Below are positions 53,772 through 63,497 of a DNA stretch of 64,000 nucleotides, piece by piece (position 1 is the first letter of the stretch; every line of letters begins with the position of its first letter). The notes below the pieces were generated by a model that worked only from the letters and a program-made list of their open reading frames with translations, was not told the DNA's origin and searched no databases. A program made the position numbers and the translations under genes. The stretch comes from Arthrobacter sp. SLBN-83 (GTDB lineage Bacteria; Actinomycetota; Actinomycetes; Actinomycetales; Micrococcaceae), in the NCBI RefSeq assembly GCF_006715285.1, contig NZ_VFMX01000001.1, positions 1,674,001-1,738,000 of the forward strand, written 5' to 3'.

Positions 53772-54395
53772 TCAGTGGATCAGGGCCAGCAGGATGCCTA
53801 CGGCTACGAACAGGACGCCGAAGACCCTGCTGAGCACCAGTTGGCCTTGCTCGGTGCTGGTAAAGCGCTGGAACGAACGCGCGGCCGCGGCAAAGAAGAA
53901 CCACATCACCAGGATGTCGATGGCCACAATGGTGGCCGTGAGGATGGCGTACTGGGTGAACAGGGGTTGGTCCGGCCGGATGAACTGCGGCGTGAAGGCA
54001 AGGAAGAAGACAATTGCCTTGGGGTTCAGCAGGTTGACCCAAAAGCCACGCCGGAAGATGGACCACGTGGGCTCGTTGCGGAGGGCAGCCGCCTGCTCTT
54101 GCTGGGCCGTAGGCTTGCTGAGGAACTGGCGGATGCCCAGGTACACCAGGTAGGCGGCGCCGGCATAGCGGATCACGTTGAAGGCGATGGGGGAGCTTGC
54201 CACCAGCACGCCAACGCCCAGGGCCACGATAAGGACGTGCACTACGAGGGCCGCTTGTTGGCCCAGGATTCCCCATATGGAGCGGCGGAAGCCCGCGTTG
54301 AGCGAGTTGCTCATGGTGTTGATGGCCCCGGCCCCCGGGGTGAAACTGATCAGGACGCCGGCCCCGGCAAGGGCCAGCCACAGGGAAAATTGCAC
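53772..54395 (-). CDS. LysE/RhtB-family amino acid exporter
   Basis: A 207-residue membrane protein with six helices. The family motif FTPGAGAINTMSNSLNAGFRRSIWGILGQQ is near residue 19, with the middle loop FRRGFWVNLLNPKAIVFFLAFTPQF near 113. It exports an amino acid such as threonine, homoserine lactone or lysine; the exact one is not readable. The gene is on the same strand as the phosphatase, with about 130 bp between them. Confidence 0.92.
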   Translation of the reverse strand: MQFSLWLALAGAGVLISFTPGAGAINTMSNSLNAGFRRSIWGILGQQAALVVHVLIVALGVGVLVASSPIAFNVIRYAGAAYLVYLGIRQFLSKPTAQQEQAAALRNEPTWSIFRRGFWVNLLNPKAIVFFLAFTPQFIRPDQPLFTQYAILTATIVAIDILVMWFFFAAAARSFQRFTSTEQGQLVLSRVFGVLFVAVGILLALIH

Positions 54396-54434
54396 TAACC
54401 AATCTTACGCGGGCAAAAGCAGGCACTTGCCTCG

Positions 54435-55253
54435 CTACGCCCGTGCGATGACCTCCCCGTTGGGGATCAGGAACCAGCCGTCGTCCGTGGATCCCCAGCG
54501 GTGCCAGCCGGCCGAAATCCTCGCCAGGTCCGCGGGCTCCGCAAACCCGTACTCCAGTGCCTGCTCGGCGAAGGCGGAATGCAGCACCCGCTCACCCCAG
54601 ACGCGTGCCTGCCAGCGGCGTTGCTGCGCCGTGGCGTAAAGCCAGTTGCTGCTGGTGGGCGCGACATCGGTGAAGCCCGCGGCCTGGGCCCAGCTGACCA
54701 GCCGCCGCCCGGCGTCGGGCTCTGCTCCGTTGCGGCGGGCAACCCGCTGGTACAGGTCCATCCACTCGTCCAGCTCCGGGATCTCGGGGTACCAGCTCAT
54801 GCCGTGGAAGTCGGCGTCCCGCACCGCCACGATCCCGCCCGGCTTGGCCACGCGCCGCATCTCCCGCAGTGCCTCCACGGGATCGGTCAAGTGCTGGAGC
54901 ACCTGGTGGGCGTGGACCACGTCGAAGCTGTCGTCGGCGAAGTCCAGGTCATAGATATTGCCCGCCACGAATTCCACATTGGGCACTTCGCGCTCGACGG
55001 CGAGCGCCTGGGCCTGGGCGATGATGTCCGGTGAGCGGTCCAGGCCGGTGACCTTGCCCGGGCTGACCAGGGCGGCGAAGTCGCAGGTGATGGTGCCCGG
55101 TCCGCAGCCGACATCCAGGAGGGTGGATCCGGGGGAGAGGTAGGGGAGGACGAAGGCCGCGGAATTTTCGGCGGTCCTTGCGGCATGGGCTCGGACCACC
55201 GATTCGTGGTGGCCGTGCGTGTAAACGTCGTCCTCGGGCTGCTGCGCACTCAT
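54435..55253 (-). CDS. Class I SAM-dependent methyltransferase (UbiE-like)
   Basis: A 272-residue methyltransferase. Motif I is LLDVGCGPGTITCDFA near residue 46, motif II GLDRSPDIIAQA near 70, and motif III FDVVHAHQVLQHLTDPVEALREMRRVAKPGGI near 110. The C-terminal 100 residues match a group of small-molecule methyltransferases that includes UbiE- and ArsM-like proteins, but the substrate is unknown. The ATG at 55253 is chosen; a TTG two codons earlier is possible. It is 29 bp downstream of the MarR gene and could share its transcript. Confidence 0.88.
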   Translation of the reverse strand: MSAQQPEDDVYTHGHHESVVRAHAARTAENSAAFVLPYLSPGSTLLDVGCGPGTITCDFAALVSPGKVTGLDRSPDIIAQAQALAVEREVPNVEFVAGNIYDLDFADDSFDVVHAHQVLQHLTDPVEALREMRRVAKPGGIVAVRDADFHGMSWYPEIPELDEWMDLYQRVARRNGAEPDAGRRLVSWAQAAGFTDVAPTSSNWLYATAQQRRWQARVWGERVLHSAFAEQALEYGFAEPADLARISAGWHRWGSTDDGWFLIPNGEVIARA

Positions 55254-55282
55254 AAGCAAACGCTACCCCTGGCGAGGGCTTG

Positions 55283-55783
55283 CTATTCGGATTCCGTCCG
55301 TGCCGCTACGGTTGCGTCAATCATTGCCGTCATGAAGCGCGTGACCGTGTCCAGTTCCTCCTCGGAGAAACCCGCCATGGCGCTGCCCATGTGCTGGGCC
55401 AGCGGGGCGAAGATGGCCCCGCCCTCCCGGAAGGCCTTGGGCGTCATTCTCAGCTGGACCTGCCGCCGGTCCGTGGCGTGGCGTTCCCGGACCACGTGCC
55501 CGGAATGGTCCAGCCGGTCGATCAGTGCGGTGGTGGCCGGTGAACTCAGGTTCAGTTCCTTCCGCAGCAGCCCGGGCGTCACCACGTTGCCCCTGGCGGT
55601 ATGGCGCATGATCACGGCGAGGGCGTTCATGTCCGTGCGGTGCATGTCCTTGCGGTCCCCGGCTGCGTCCACATACCGGTTCGCCTCGATGGTGAACTCC
55701 TGCAGGATCCGGAGCAGCGGATGCCCGAACTCCGGGCCTGCCTGCTCGAAAGGGGAGGCATCCGGAGTGTTGTTCTCCGCCAT
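55283..55783 (-). CDS. MarR-family transcriptional regulator
   Basis: A 166-residue winged-helix regulator. The DNA-binding core is VTPGLLRKELNLSSPATTALIDRLDHSGHVVRERHATDRRQVQLRMT near residue 70. A GGGAGG site lies before the ATG at 55783, which decides the start. It is divergent from the MMPL transporter. An inverted repeat TTATCTC-N7-GAGATAA at 55920-55940 overlaps the MMPL promoter and is its probable operator. Confidence 0.9.
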   Translation of the reverse strand: MAENNTPDASPFEQAGPEFGHPLLRILQEFTIEANRYVDAAGDRKDMHRTDMNALAVIMRHTARGNVVTPGLLRKELNLSSPATTALIDRLDHSGHVVRERHATDRRQVQLRMTPKAFREGGAIFAPLAQHMGSAMAGFSEEELDTVTRFMTAMIDATVAARTESE

Positions 55784-55908
55784 GTCCACCTCCCAGCGTT
55801 CGGTCCTACGCGCGCATTTTTGCCCAAGCGTCCTGACGGATATTACTCCAGGCTCCATGGAGCCAACCGCACCTTCCGGGGCCAAGGGTTCCCGCGATAC
55901 AAAAAAGC

Positions 55909-55941
55909 TTGACTGGCTCTTATCTCTGTCATGGAGATAAT
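55909..55941 (+). promoter_or_regulatory. MMPL promoter with MarR-type operator
   Basis: TTGACT (55909-55914) serves as a -35. GATAAT (55936-55941) or GAGATA is the -10. TTATCTC-N7-GAGATAA (55920-55926 and 55934-55940) covers the core promoter, so binding of the divergent MarR would block the polymerase. Confidence 0.7.
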
Positions 55942-55989
55942 CTATGCTGGAACAAATACTACTCCTCCTACTCATCCATGGAAGGCATC

Positions 55990-58191
55990 ATGAAACGCAC
56001 AAAAGTTGGCAGGGAACGCGTCCCGTTCTGGCTGCGCTGGCTGGTCCCCGTCGTCCTGGTGCTGACCTGGCTGGGACTCGCCGGGGTGGGCGGCCCCACC
56101 TTCGGCCGCCTGGAGGAGGTCTCATCCAACGACCAGGCGTCCTTCCTGCCCGCCAGCGCCGAGGCCACGGAGGCGCAGGACTGGCAGGCGAAGTTCCGCG
56201 ACTCTGATGAAGTTCCCGGCATCATCGTCATCGAAAAGAGCGAGGCCTTCACGCCCCCGCAGTTGGGCGAACTCGCCAGCCTGAAGGCCGACCTTGAAAA
56301 CCTCAAGCTGGGCAGCACGGTCATCGGGCCGATCCCGTCCAAGGACGCCAAGGCCGTCCAGTTCGTCGTGCCCATCGGATCGTCGGCCGAGCTCAAGGAT
56401 GCCGTCAAGGAGCTTCGCGACACCGTGAAGGAGGCAGCGCCTGAAGGTGCCCAGACCTTCGTGACCGGTCCGGCCGGGCTTGCGGCGGACCTTACCGCTG
56501 CATTCGGCGGCATCGACGGCATCCTGCTGCTTGTGGCCCTGTCCGCCGTGTTCGTGATTCTGCTGATCGTTTACCGGTCCCTGCTGCTGCCCATCATGGT
56601 GCTGCTGACATCGGTGTTTGCCCTCTGCGCGGCCATCCTGCTGGTGTTCGGAATGGCCAAGGCCGGCTGGATCCAGCTCAACGGGCAAAGCCAGGGCATC
56701 CTCTCCATCCTGGTGATTGGCGCCGCCACTGACTACGCCCTGCTCTTCGTGGCCCGGTTCCGCGAGGCCCTCACCCACACCACCAACCGCACCGCCGCCG
56801 TCCTGACCGCCTGGAGAGCATCATTTGAGCCCATCCTGGCTTCGGGCGCCACCGTGATCATCGCGCTGCTGTGCCTGCTCTTCTCCGACCTGAATTCCAA
56901 TAAGGCCCTGGGCCCGGTGGCCGCAGCAGGCATCCTGTGTGCCCTGTTCGCCGCCCTGACCCTGCTGCCCGCGCTGATGGCACTGCTGGGCCGGGCCGCG
57001 TTCTGGCCCTTCCGCCCCAAGCTCCTGCCCGAGGACCAGCGCGAACCTGAGCTGGTGACGGGACTGGAAGGCCAGAAGGGCCTGTGGCGGGCCACCGGTT
57101 CGCTCGTCTCGCGGCGCCCCAGGACCGTCTGGGTTGCCTCGGTCCTCCTGCTGCTCGTTGCCGCGGGCGGCCTGTTCCAGCTGAAGGCCAACGGTGTTCC
57201 CCAAACGGACGTCATCCTCACGGCCTCCAATGCGGTGGACGGCCAGGATGCGCTGGCGCGCCACTTTGATGCCGGCAGCGGCAGCCCCGCCGTCGTGGTG
57301 GCTGACCAGGCCAAGGCGGCGGAGGTGCTGGACAAGGTGAAAGCGGACGACGGCGTAGGGGAGGCCTACCTGCTGGGTCCCGGCAATGTGCCCATCACCG
57401 GAGCGCCCGGCACTCCCAGCGCACCGGATGTACGGGACGGGAAGGTGCTGATCAACGCCACGCTGAAGAATGCCGCGGACTCGCTGGAAGCGGAGGAAAC
57501 CATCAAGTCCCTGCGCACTGAGGTGAAGGCCGTTGATTCCAGCGCCCTGGTGGGTGGCGTGACGGCCACGGCCCTGGACACCAACACCACCGCCCAGCGC
57601 GACCTGCTGGTCATCATCCCGGTGGTCCTGGTAGTGATCCTCTTCATCCTGATGCTGCTGCTGCGCTCCATCGTGGCCCCGGTCCTGCTGGTGCTCTCCG
57701 TGGTGCTGTCCTACGCCGCCGCGCTGGGAGTGTCGGCCTTCGTGTTCAACAACCTCTTCGGATTCCCAGGGGCCGACGCCACCGTTCCGCTGTTCGGCTT
57801 CGTCTTCCTGGTGGCCCTGGGCGTGGACTACAACATCTTCCTGATGAGCCGGGTCCGGGAAGAATCGCTCAAGCACGGCACCCGGCCAGGCATCCTGCGC
57901 GGCCTGGTGGTGACCGGCGGTGTGATCACCTCCGCCGGCGTGGTGCTTGCTGCCACCTTTGCGGCATTGGGCGTCATTCCCATCATGTTCCTGGTGCAGC
58001 TGGCCTTCATCGTGGCCTTCGGCGTGCTCCTGGACACTGTGCTGGTGCGCTCGCTGCTGGTTCCGGCGCTGGCTTACGACATTGGCCCTCGAATCTGGTG
58101 GCCCAGCAAGCTGGGGCGTACCGATGGCGGAAGCGCCGTCAAGCCGCGGGAGCCCGGCGCCGAGCCCCTGGAAGAGGTTCCCACCCGCTAG
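55990..58191 (+). CDS. MMPL-family (RND superfamily) transporter
   Basis: A 733-residue RND-type membrane protein. It has a first helix at residues 15-36, an extracytoplasmic domain to about 175, six helices (including FVILLIVYRSLLLPIMVLLTSVFALC and LVIGAATDYALLFVARFREAL near 245), a second outer domain, and a second six-helix set with GVDYNIFLMSRVREE near 620. The paired D-Y motifs are the proton-relay sites. It resembles actinobacterial MmpL/YdfJ proteins that export lipids or drugs. The ATG at 55990 has GGAAGG 4 nt upstream. It is under the divergent MarR gene. Confidence 0.92.
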   Translation: MKRTKVGRERVPFWLRWLVPVVLVLTWLGLAGVGGPTFGRLEEVSSNDQASFLPASAEATEAQDWQAKFRDSDEVPGIIVIEKSEAFTPPQLGELASLKADLENLKLGSTVIGPIPSKDAKAVQFVVPIGSSAELKDAVKELRDTVKEAAPEGAQTFVTGPAGLAADLTAAFGGIDGILLLVALSAVFVILLIVYRSLLLPIMVLLTSVFALCAAILLVFGMAKAGWIQLNGQSQGILSILVIGAATDYALLFVARFREALTHTTNRTAAVLTAWRASFEPILASGATVIIALLCLLFSDLNSNKALGPVAAAGILCALFAALTLLPALMALLGRAAFWPFRPKLLPEDQREPELVTGLEGQKGLWRATGSLVSRRPRTVWVASVLLLLVAAGGLFQLKANGVPQTDVILTASNAVDGQDALARHFDAGSGSPAVVVADQAKAAEVLDKVKADDGVGEAYLLGPGNVPITGAPGTPSAPDVRDGKVLINATLKNAADSLEAEETIKSLRTEVKAVDSSALVGGVTATALDTNTTAQRDLLVIIPVVLVVILFILMLLLRSIVAPVLLVLSVVLSYAAALGVSAFVFNNLFGFPGADATVPLFGFVFLVALGVDYNIFLMSRVREESLKHGTRPGILRGLVVTGGVITSAGVVLAATFAALGVIPIMFLVQLAFIVAFGVLLDTVLVRSLLVPALAYDIGPRIWWPSKLGRTDGGSAVKPREPGAEPLEEVPTR

Positions 58192-58206
58192 TCCTCCCTT
58201 TCTTCG

Positions 58207-59136
58207 CTAACCCTGTTGCCGCCACCAGTCCACGGTGGCGGCAACAGCCGTTTCCAGCGGAGTATTGGCGACCCCAAGGGCTGCCTCCGAAGCGGCCGAA
58301 TCCATGATGAACGGCCGCTCGAACTGGTACAGCATCTCCGCGAGTTCGCGTGCATCGGCTGAGAAAAGACCCGCCGCCCGCAGCGTCCAGCCGGGGAGGA
58401 CGCGCACCTTGGGGGAGGGCCGTCCTGCGGCTGCAGCGAAAGCCTGGGCAAGTTGCTTCTGGGTGATAGCCGGTCCGGTGGGGGCGTGCCACACGGCATT
58501 CCAGGCGGACGGCCGGTCCGCTGCCGCAATCATGCCGGAGGCCAGATCTGGAACGTAGGTGAACGAGTGCGGCTGCCGGGAGCTTCCCACCACGCTCACG
58601 TTCTTTCCGGCCAGGATCGGTGCCACCATGCGCTCGCCGGCGTGGGCCATCCGGACCCGCGGGCCGAAAAAGTCGCCGGCCACCACGCTCACCGTGGGCG
58701 TGGCCGAGGCGTCGCGTGCCCGCAGCAGTTCCGTCCGCGCGCCACGTTTGCCCCCGGTGGCCCCGCGCGGGCTGCCCTCAGCCATGACGCTGTCGGGGTC
58801 GCTGTAGGAGTAGAGGCTTTCGGGGAATACGACGACGGCGCCCACCTCCTGCGCGGCACTGAGTACTGCCTGCTCGGCGGCGGGAAGTTCTGCCTGCCAT
58901 ATGGAGGCGGCGTACTTGGAGCCGTGGATGCAGTGGAAGACGGCCCGGGCGCCGGCAAAGGCGGATTGCAGGACCGCAGGATCATTCGCGTCCCCTGTTA
59001 TCCGCTCGATCAGCGGGTGCCCGGGGCCGCTGCCCGAACGGGTCAGGACACGCACCGTCCGCCCTTGCTCCGCCAGCTGTTCGGCCACAGTCCACCCCAC
59101 CGGTCCCGCCCCGGTCACGACGTGTACCTCCGACAT
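58207..59136 (-). CDS. NAD(P)-dependent epimerase/dehydratase-like SDR protein
   Basis: A 309-residue extended short-chain dehydrogenase-like protein. The dinucleotide motif VVTGAGPVGWTVAEQLAEQG is at residues 6-25. Later segments (AVFHCIHGSKYAA, VVVFPESLYSYSD with the Tyr) replace the normal YxxxK, so classical catalysis is uncertain. It is nearest to the NmrA/epimerase group. AAGGAGG lies before the ATG at 59136. The gene is divergent from a TetR regulator, with two matching palindromic operators between them, so it is very probably the target of that repressor. Confidence 0.87.
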   Translation of the reverse strand: MSEVHVVTGAGPVGWTVAEQLAEQGRTVRVLTRSGSGPGHPLIERITGDANDPAVLQSAFAGARAVFHCIHGSKYAASIWQAELPAAEQAVLSAAQEVGAVVVFPESLYSYSDPDSVMAEGSPRGATGGKRGARTELLRARDASATPTVSVVAGDFFGPRVRMAHAGERMVAPILAGKNVSVVGSSRQPHSFTYVPDLASGMIAAADRPSAWNAVWHAPTGPAITQKQLAQAFAAAAGRPSPKVRVLPGWTLRAAGLFSADARELAEMLYQFERPFIMDSAASEAALGVANTPLETAVAATVDWWRQQG

Positions 59137-59158
59137 TTGTGCCTCCTTGTTCGAATGA

Positions 59159-59218
59159 GAGAGCAGTGCTCTCAAAATTAGCGTGAGGGCTTGCGGCAAA
59201 GTCAAGAGCGGTGCTCTC
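59159..59218. promoter_or_regulatory. Two TetR operators between the SDR and TetR genes
   Basis: GAGAGCAGTGCTCTC (59159-59173) and AAGAGCGGTGCTCTC (59204-59218) agree at 13 of 15 positions and are each inverted repeats. They are 45 bp apart in the 121-bp divergent spacer, one near each gene. Confidence 0.85.
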
Positions 59219-59257
59219 TTTTGCTGCCACCGCTCTTGCTTGTGGCATGCTGGACCC

Positions 59258-60004
59258 GTGACTGAAGCCAGCAATACGCCCGCCGCGGCTGCCCGCCCCT
59301 TGACGCCGCGGCAGCGGGCCAGGACCCAGACCGTGGCAGACATCGTCCGGCTCGGGCGGCAGCACCTCGCAACGCACGGCGCGGCAGCGCTGTCCCTCCG
59401 CGCGGTGGCAAGGGACCTGGGTGTGGTGTCCTCTGCTGTCTACCGGTACGTGGAAAGCCGGGATGAACTGCTCACGCTGCTGCTGATTGACGCCTTCGGT
59501 GAGCTGGGGGATGAGGTGGACGCCGCCGTCGCGGCAGTGCCTGAAGATGACCATGCTGGACGCTTCATGGCGCTGGGCCGGGCTGTCCGCGCGTGGGGCC
59601 TGCGAGAGCCGGCAAGCTACGCCCTCCTGTTCGGCAGTCCGGCGCCGGGCTACAACGCCCCGGCCGAGCGTACGACGGGTCCGGGAACCAGGGTTATCGT
59701 CGCGCTGATTGGTGTCCTGGATGCCGCCTCCCGGGCGGGCCAGCTTGCGGTTCCCCGGGGGTCCGCGGAGCTGGCGTCCACCCTTGCTGCCGACCTTGCC
59801 GCCATCCGTTCCGAATATGGGCTTGCCATCCCGGAGGAGCTCGTGGCGCGGGGCGTCCTTGTATGGAGTTCCCTTTTCGGCGCCGTCAGCTTCGAGGTGT
59901 TCAACCAGTATGGTGCGGACACGTTCAAAGCCCCGGAAGAGCTCTTCGAACACCACCTCGCCCTCCTGGCGGGGGTTGCGGGACTGCCGGCGCAGCCCTC
60001 CTGA
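59258..60004 (+). CDS. TetR/AcrR-family regulator
   Basis: A 248-residue repressor. The N-terminus RQRARTQTVADIVRLGRQHLATHGAAALSLRAVARDLGVVSSAVYRYVESRDELL gives the three-helix DNA-binding domain. The rest is a C-terminal ligand domain with the TetR_C_13-like pattern AWGLREPASYALLFGSPAPGY. The GTG at 59258 is chosen from homology; it has no clear ribosome-binding site, so a leaderless message is possible. The two GAGAGC-type operators upstream support autorepression and control of the divergent SDR gene. Confidence 0.87.
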   Translation: MTEASNTPAAAARPLTPRQRARTQTVADIVRLGRQHLATHGAAALSLRAVARDLGVVSSAVYRYVESRDELLTLLLIDAFGELGDEVDAAVAAVPEDDHAGRFMALGRAVRAWGLREPASYALLFGSPAPGYNAPAERTTGPGTRVIVALIGVLDAASRAGQLAVPRGSAELASTLAADLAAIRSEYGLAIPEELVARGVLVWSSLFGAVSFEVFNQYGADTFKAPEELFEHHLALLAGVAGLPAQPS

Positions 60005-60097
60005 CGCCGCCAGCCGGGGCCCTGTTGGTGTGCCTGCACCGTCGGTAGACTGCCAATGCGCCCGCATGGACGTGGACCCTCGAAGGAGAGATGCACC

Positions 60098-60529
60098 ATG
60101 ACTGAAAATCCGGAATTTGCAGCCGAGGAGCCCCGCGAGGGCAGCAGTGCCCCCGGGCTGGAAGGGGAAGGCGGGCAGTACGTCGACGGCGATTACGGCG
60201 ACGCCGGCGCCGTTAACGAGGCGGAGCGGGGCTCGGCGGACGGCGAGTACGAAGAAGGCGACTATGGAGCCGCCGGAGCTGCGCGCGCAGGCAGTCTGGA
60301 GGAGGGCCAGTACGCGGACGGCAACTATGGCAAAGCGGGCAGCCTCAACGAGCCCGCTCCGGGGCCGGCCGACGACGAGTACGAGGAAGGCGATTACGGC
60401 GACGCCGGAACTGCCGGCGGTGCGAGGACTGAGGGCGCCATCCGCGAAGGGTTGACCGGTGGTGGCCAGATGCAGGCGACGACAGAGGAGCGCGGACCCC
60501 TGCACGGGGACCGGGACGCGGAGCGCTAA
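60098..60529 (+). CDS. Acidic repeat protein with YxxGDYGxAG units
   Basis: A 143-residue, strongly acidic, hydrophilic protein without a signal or membrane segment. It contains four copies of the unit (G/D)(Q/E)Y-x-(D/E)-G-(D/N)-YG-x-AG: GQYVDGDYGDAG, GEYEEGDYGAAG, GQYADGNYGKAG and DEYEEGDYGDAG, at spacings of about 30 residues. AAGGAGAG sits about 8 nt before the ATG at 60098. It is likely intrinsically disordered. Its place just before the dnaK heat-shock operon may be chance, as a hairpin and a separate HAIR-controlled promoter follow. Function unknown. Confidence 0.8.
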   Translation: MTENPEFAAEEPREGSSAPGLEGEGGQYVDGDYGDAGAVNEAERGSADGEYEEGDYGAAGAARAGSLEEGQYADGNYGKAGSLNEPAPGPADDEYEEGDYGDAGTAGGARTEGAIREGLTGGGQMQATTEERGPLHGDRDAER

Positions 60530-60535
60530 GCAGCC

Positions 60536-60576
60536 CGGCGGCAAGCGTTCTCGCAAAGCGAACCGGCCTGCCGCCG
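60536..60576 (+). terminator. Probable hairpin terminator before dnaK region
   Basis: CGGCGGCA (60536-60543) pairs with TGCCGCCG (60569-60576) around a 25-nt loop. It lies just after the repeat-protein stop. It is weaker than the other terminators here. Confidence 0.5.
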
Positions 60577-60636
60577 TCGTATTTCTACGCCGGGCTCCCC
60601 GCCATTTCAAGGAATCTGGAGGGCGGAACCTGACCG

Positions 60637-62626
<1,990 letters not shown>

Positions 62627-62629
62627 CCC

Positions 62630-63322
62630 ATGCCGCACCACGGTAACGAGGAAGAGCACAACGCATCCGCCGGCCAGGAGCGCGGGCAGAACGGCGAACC
62701 GGTCATCCGGGACAACCGCAAGGTTGACCCGGTGACCGGGCAGGCCCGGCACCCCGAGGGCGGCCAGTCCGCCCCCGGGGCCGGTGCCCAGGCCGGAGCA
62801 GATTCCGACGGCGACGCGCTGGCCCAGGCCGAGGAGATTCTCAACGGCGTGGACGTGCCGGCCGAGGAATCCGTGGCCCAGGGGGCTCCGGCAGGTTCCG
62901 GTGGCAACGCCGAGGCAGCCGAACTGCGCAACGACCTGCTTCGCCTCCAGGCTGAGTACGTCAACTACCGCAAGCGCGTCGAACGCGACCGCGCCGTGGC
63001 AGGGGAAATGGCCGTCATCGGCGTCCTGAACTCCCTGCTCCCGGTCCTGGACGACGTCGACGCCGCCCGGCAGCACGGCGACCTCACCGACGGACCTTTC
63101 GCCGCGATCGCCAACAAACTGGAGAACGCGCTGAAGACCTACGGCCTGGTCCGCATCAACGAGACCGGCGTGGAGTTCGATCCCACGATCCACGAAGCCC
63201 TGATCCAGCAGCCCGGCGAAGACATCGAGGTTGACACCGTCAGCCAGGTGCTCCGCTCCGGCTACAAGTCAGGCGACCGCGTGCTCCGCGCAGCACAGGT
63301 CATCGTCGCGGTCCCTGCGTAG
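62630..63322 (+). CDS. grpE: Nucleotide exchange factor GrpE
   Basis: A 230-residue protein starting 3 bp after the dnaK stop. The first 100 residues are disordered and rich in Gly, Gln and Ala, as is usual in actinobacteria. The conserved GrpE core (LRNDLLRLQAEYVNYRKRVERDR, then a long helix) spans residues 103-200, and the beta-domain ends with VLRSGYKSGDRVLRAAQVIVA. It releases ADP from DnaK. The stop is followed by a 176-bp gap before dnaJ that holds a large nested palindrome. Confidence 0.98.
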   Translation: MPHHGNEEEHNASAGQERGQNGEPVIRDNRKVDPVTGQARHPEGGQSAPGAGAQAGADSDGDALAQAEEILNGVDVPAEESVAQGAPAGSGGNAEAAELRNDLLRLQAEYVNYRKRVERDRAVAGEMAVIGVLNSLLPVLDDVDAARQHGDLTDGPFAAIANKLENALKTYGLVRINETGVEFDPTIHEALIQQPGEDIEVDTVSQVLRSGYKSGDRVLRAAQVIVAVPA

Positions 63323-63339
63323 TTCACCCCAACGCCTCC

Positions 63340-63443
63340 GCGGATGAGGGGGCCCCGCCCCTTCGCGTGGCGGCTATGGTCCTACGGACCACAGCCGCCA
63401 CGCTCCGGCAGGCCCGATGCCACTCCCGGGCCCCCTCATCCGC
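63340..63443. repeat. Nested double palindrome between grpE and dnaJ
   Basis: The outer arms 63340-63355 and 63428-63443 pair for 16 bases (centred on GGATGAGGGGGCCC). An inner hairpin with 18-nt arms (63365-63382 and 63386-63403, one mismatch, loop TAC) lies inside. The whole structure spans about 104 nt. It may be an attenuator or mRNA processing site that lowers dnaJ expression relative to dnaK-grpE, or a mobile palindrome. Confidence 0.8.
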
Positions 63444-63497
63444 TCCGGCTTAGCGGTAATCTCGCCTTACGCTTTTGTACTTTGAAAGGAAACGCCA

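Noticed and set aside
60185..60420. Repeated YGD units as a CRISPR-like or direct-repeat array
   Set aside because: The repeats are in frame, vary at the nucleotide level and encode the repeated protein unit; there are no constant repeats with unique spacers.
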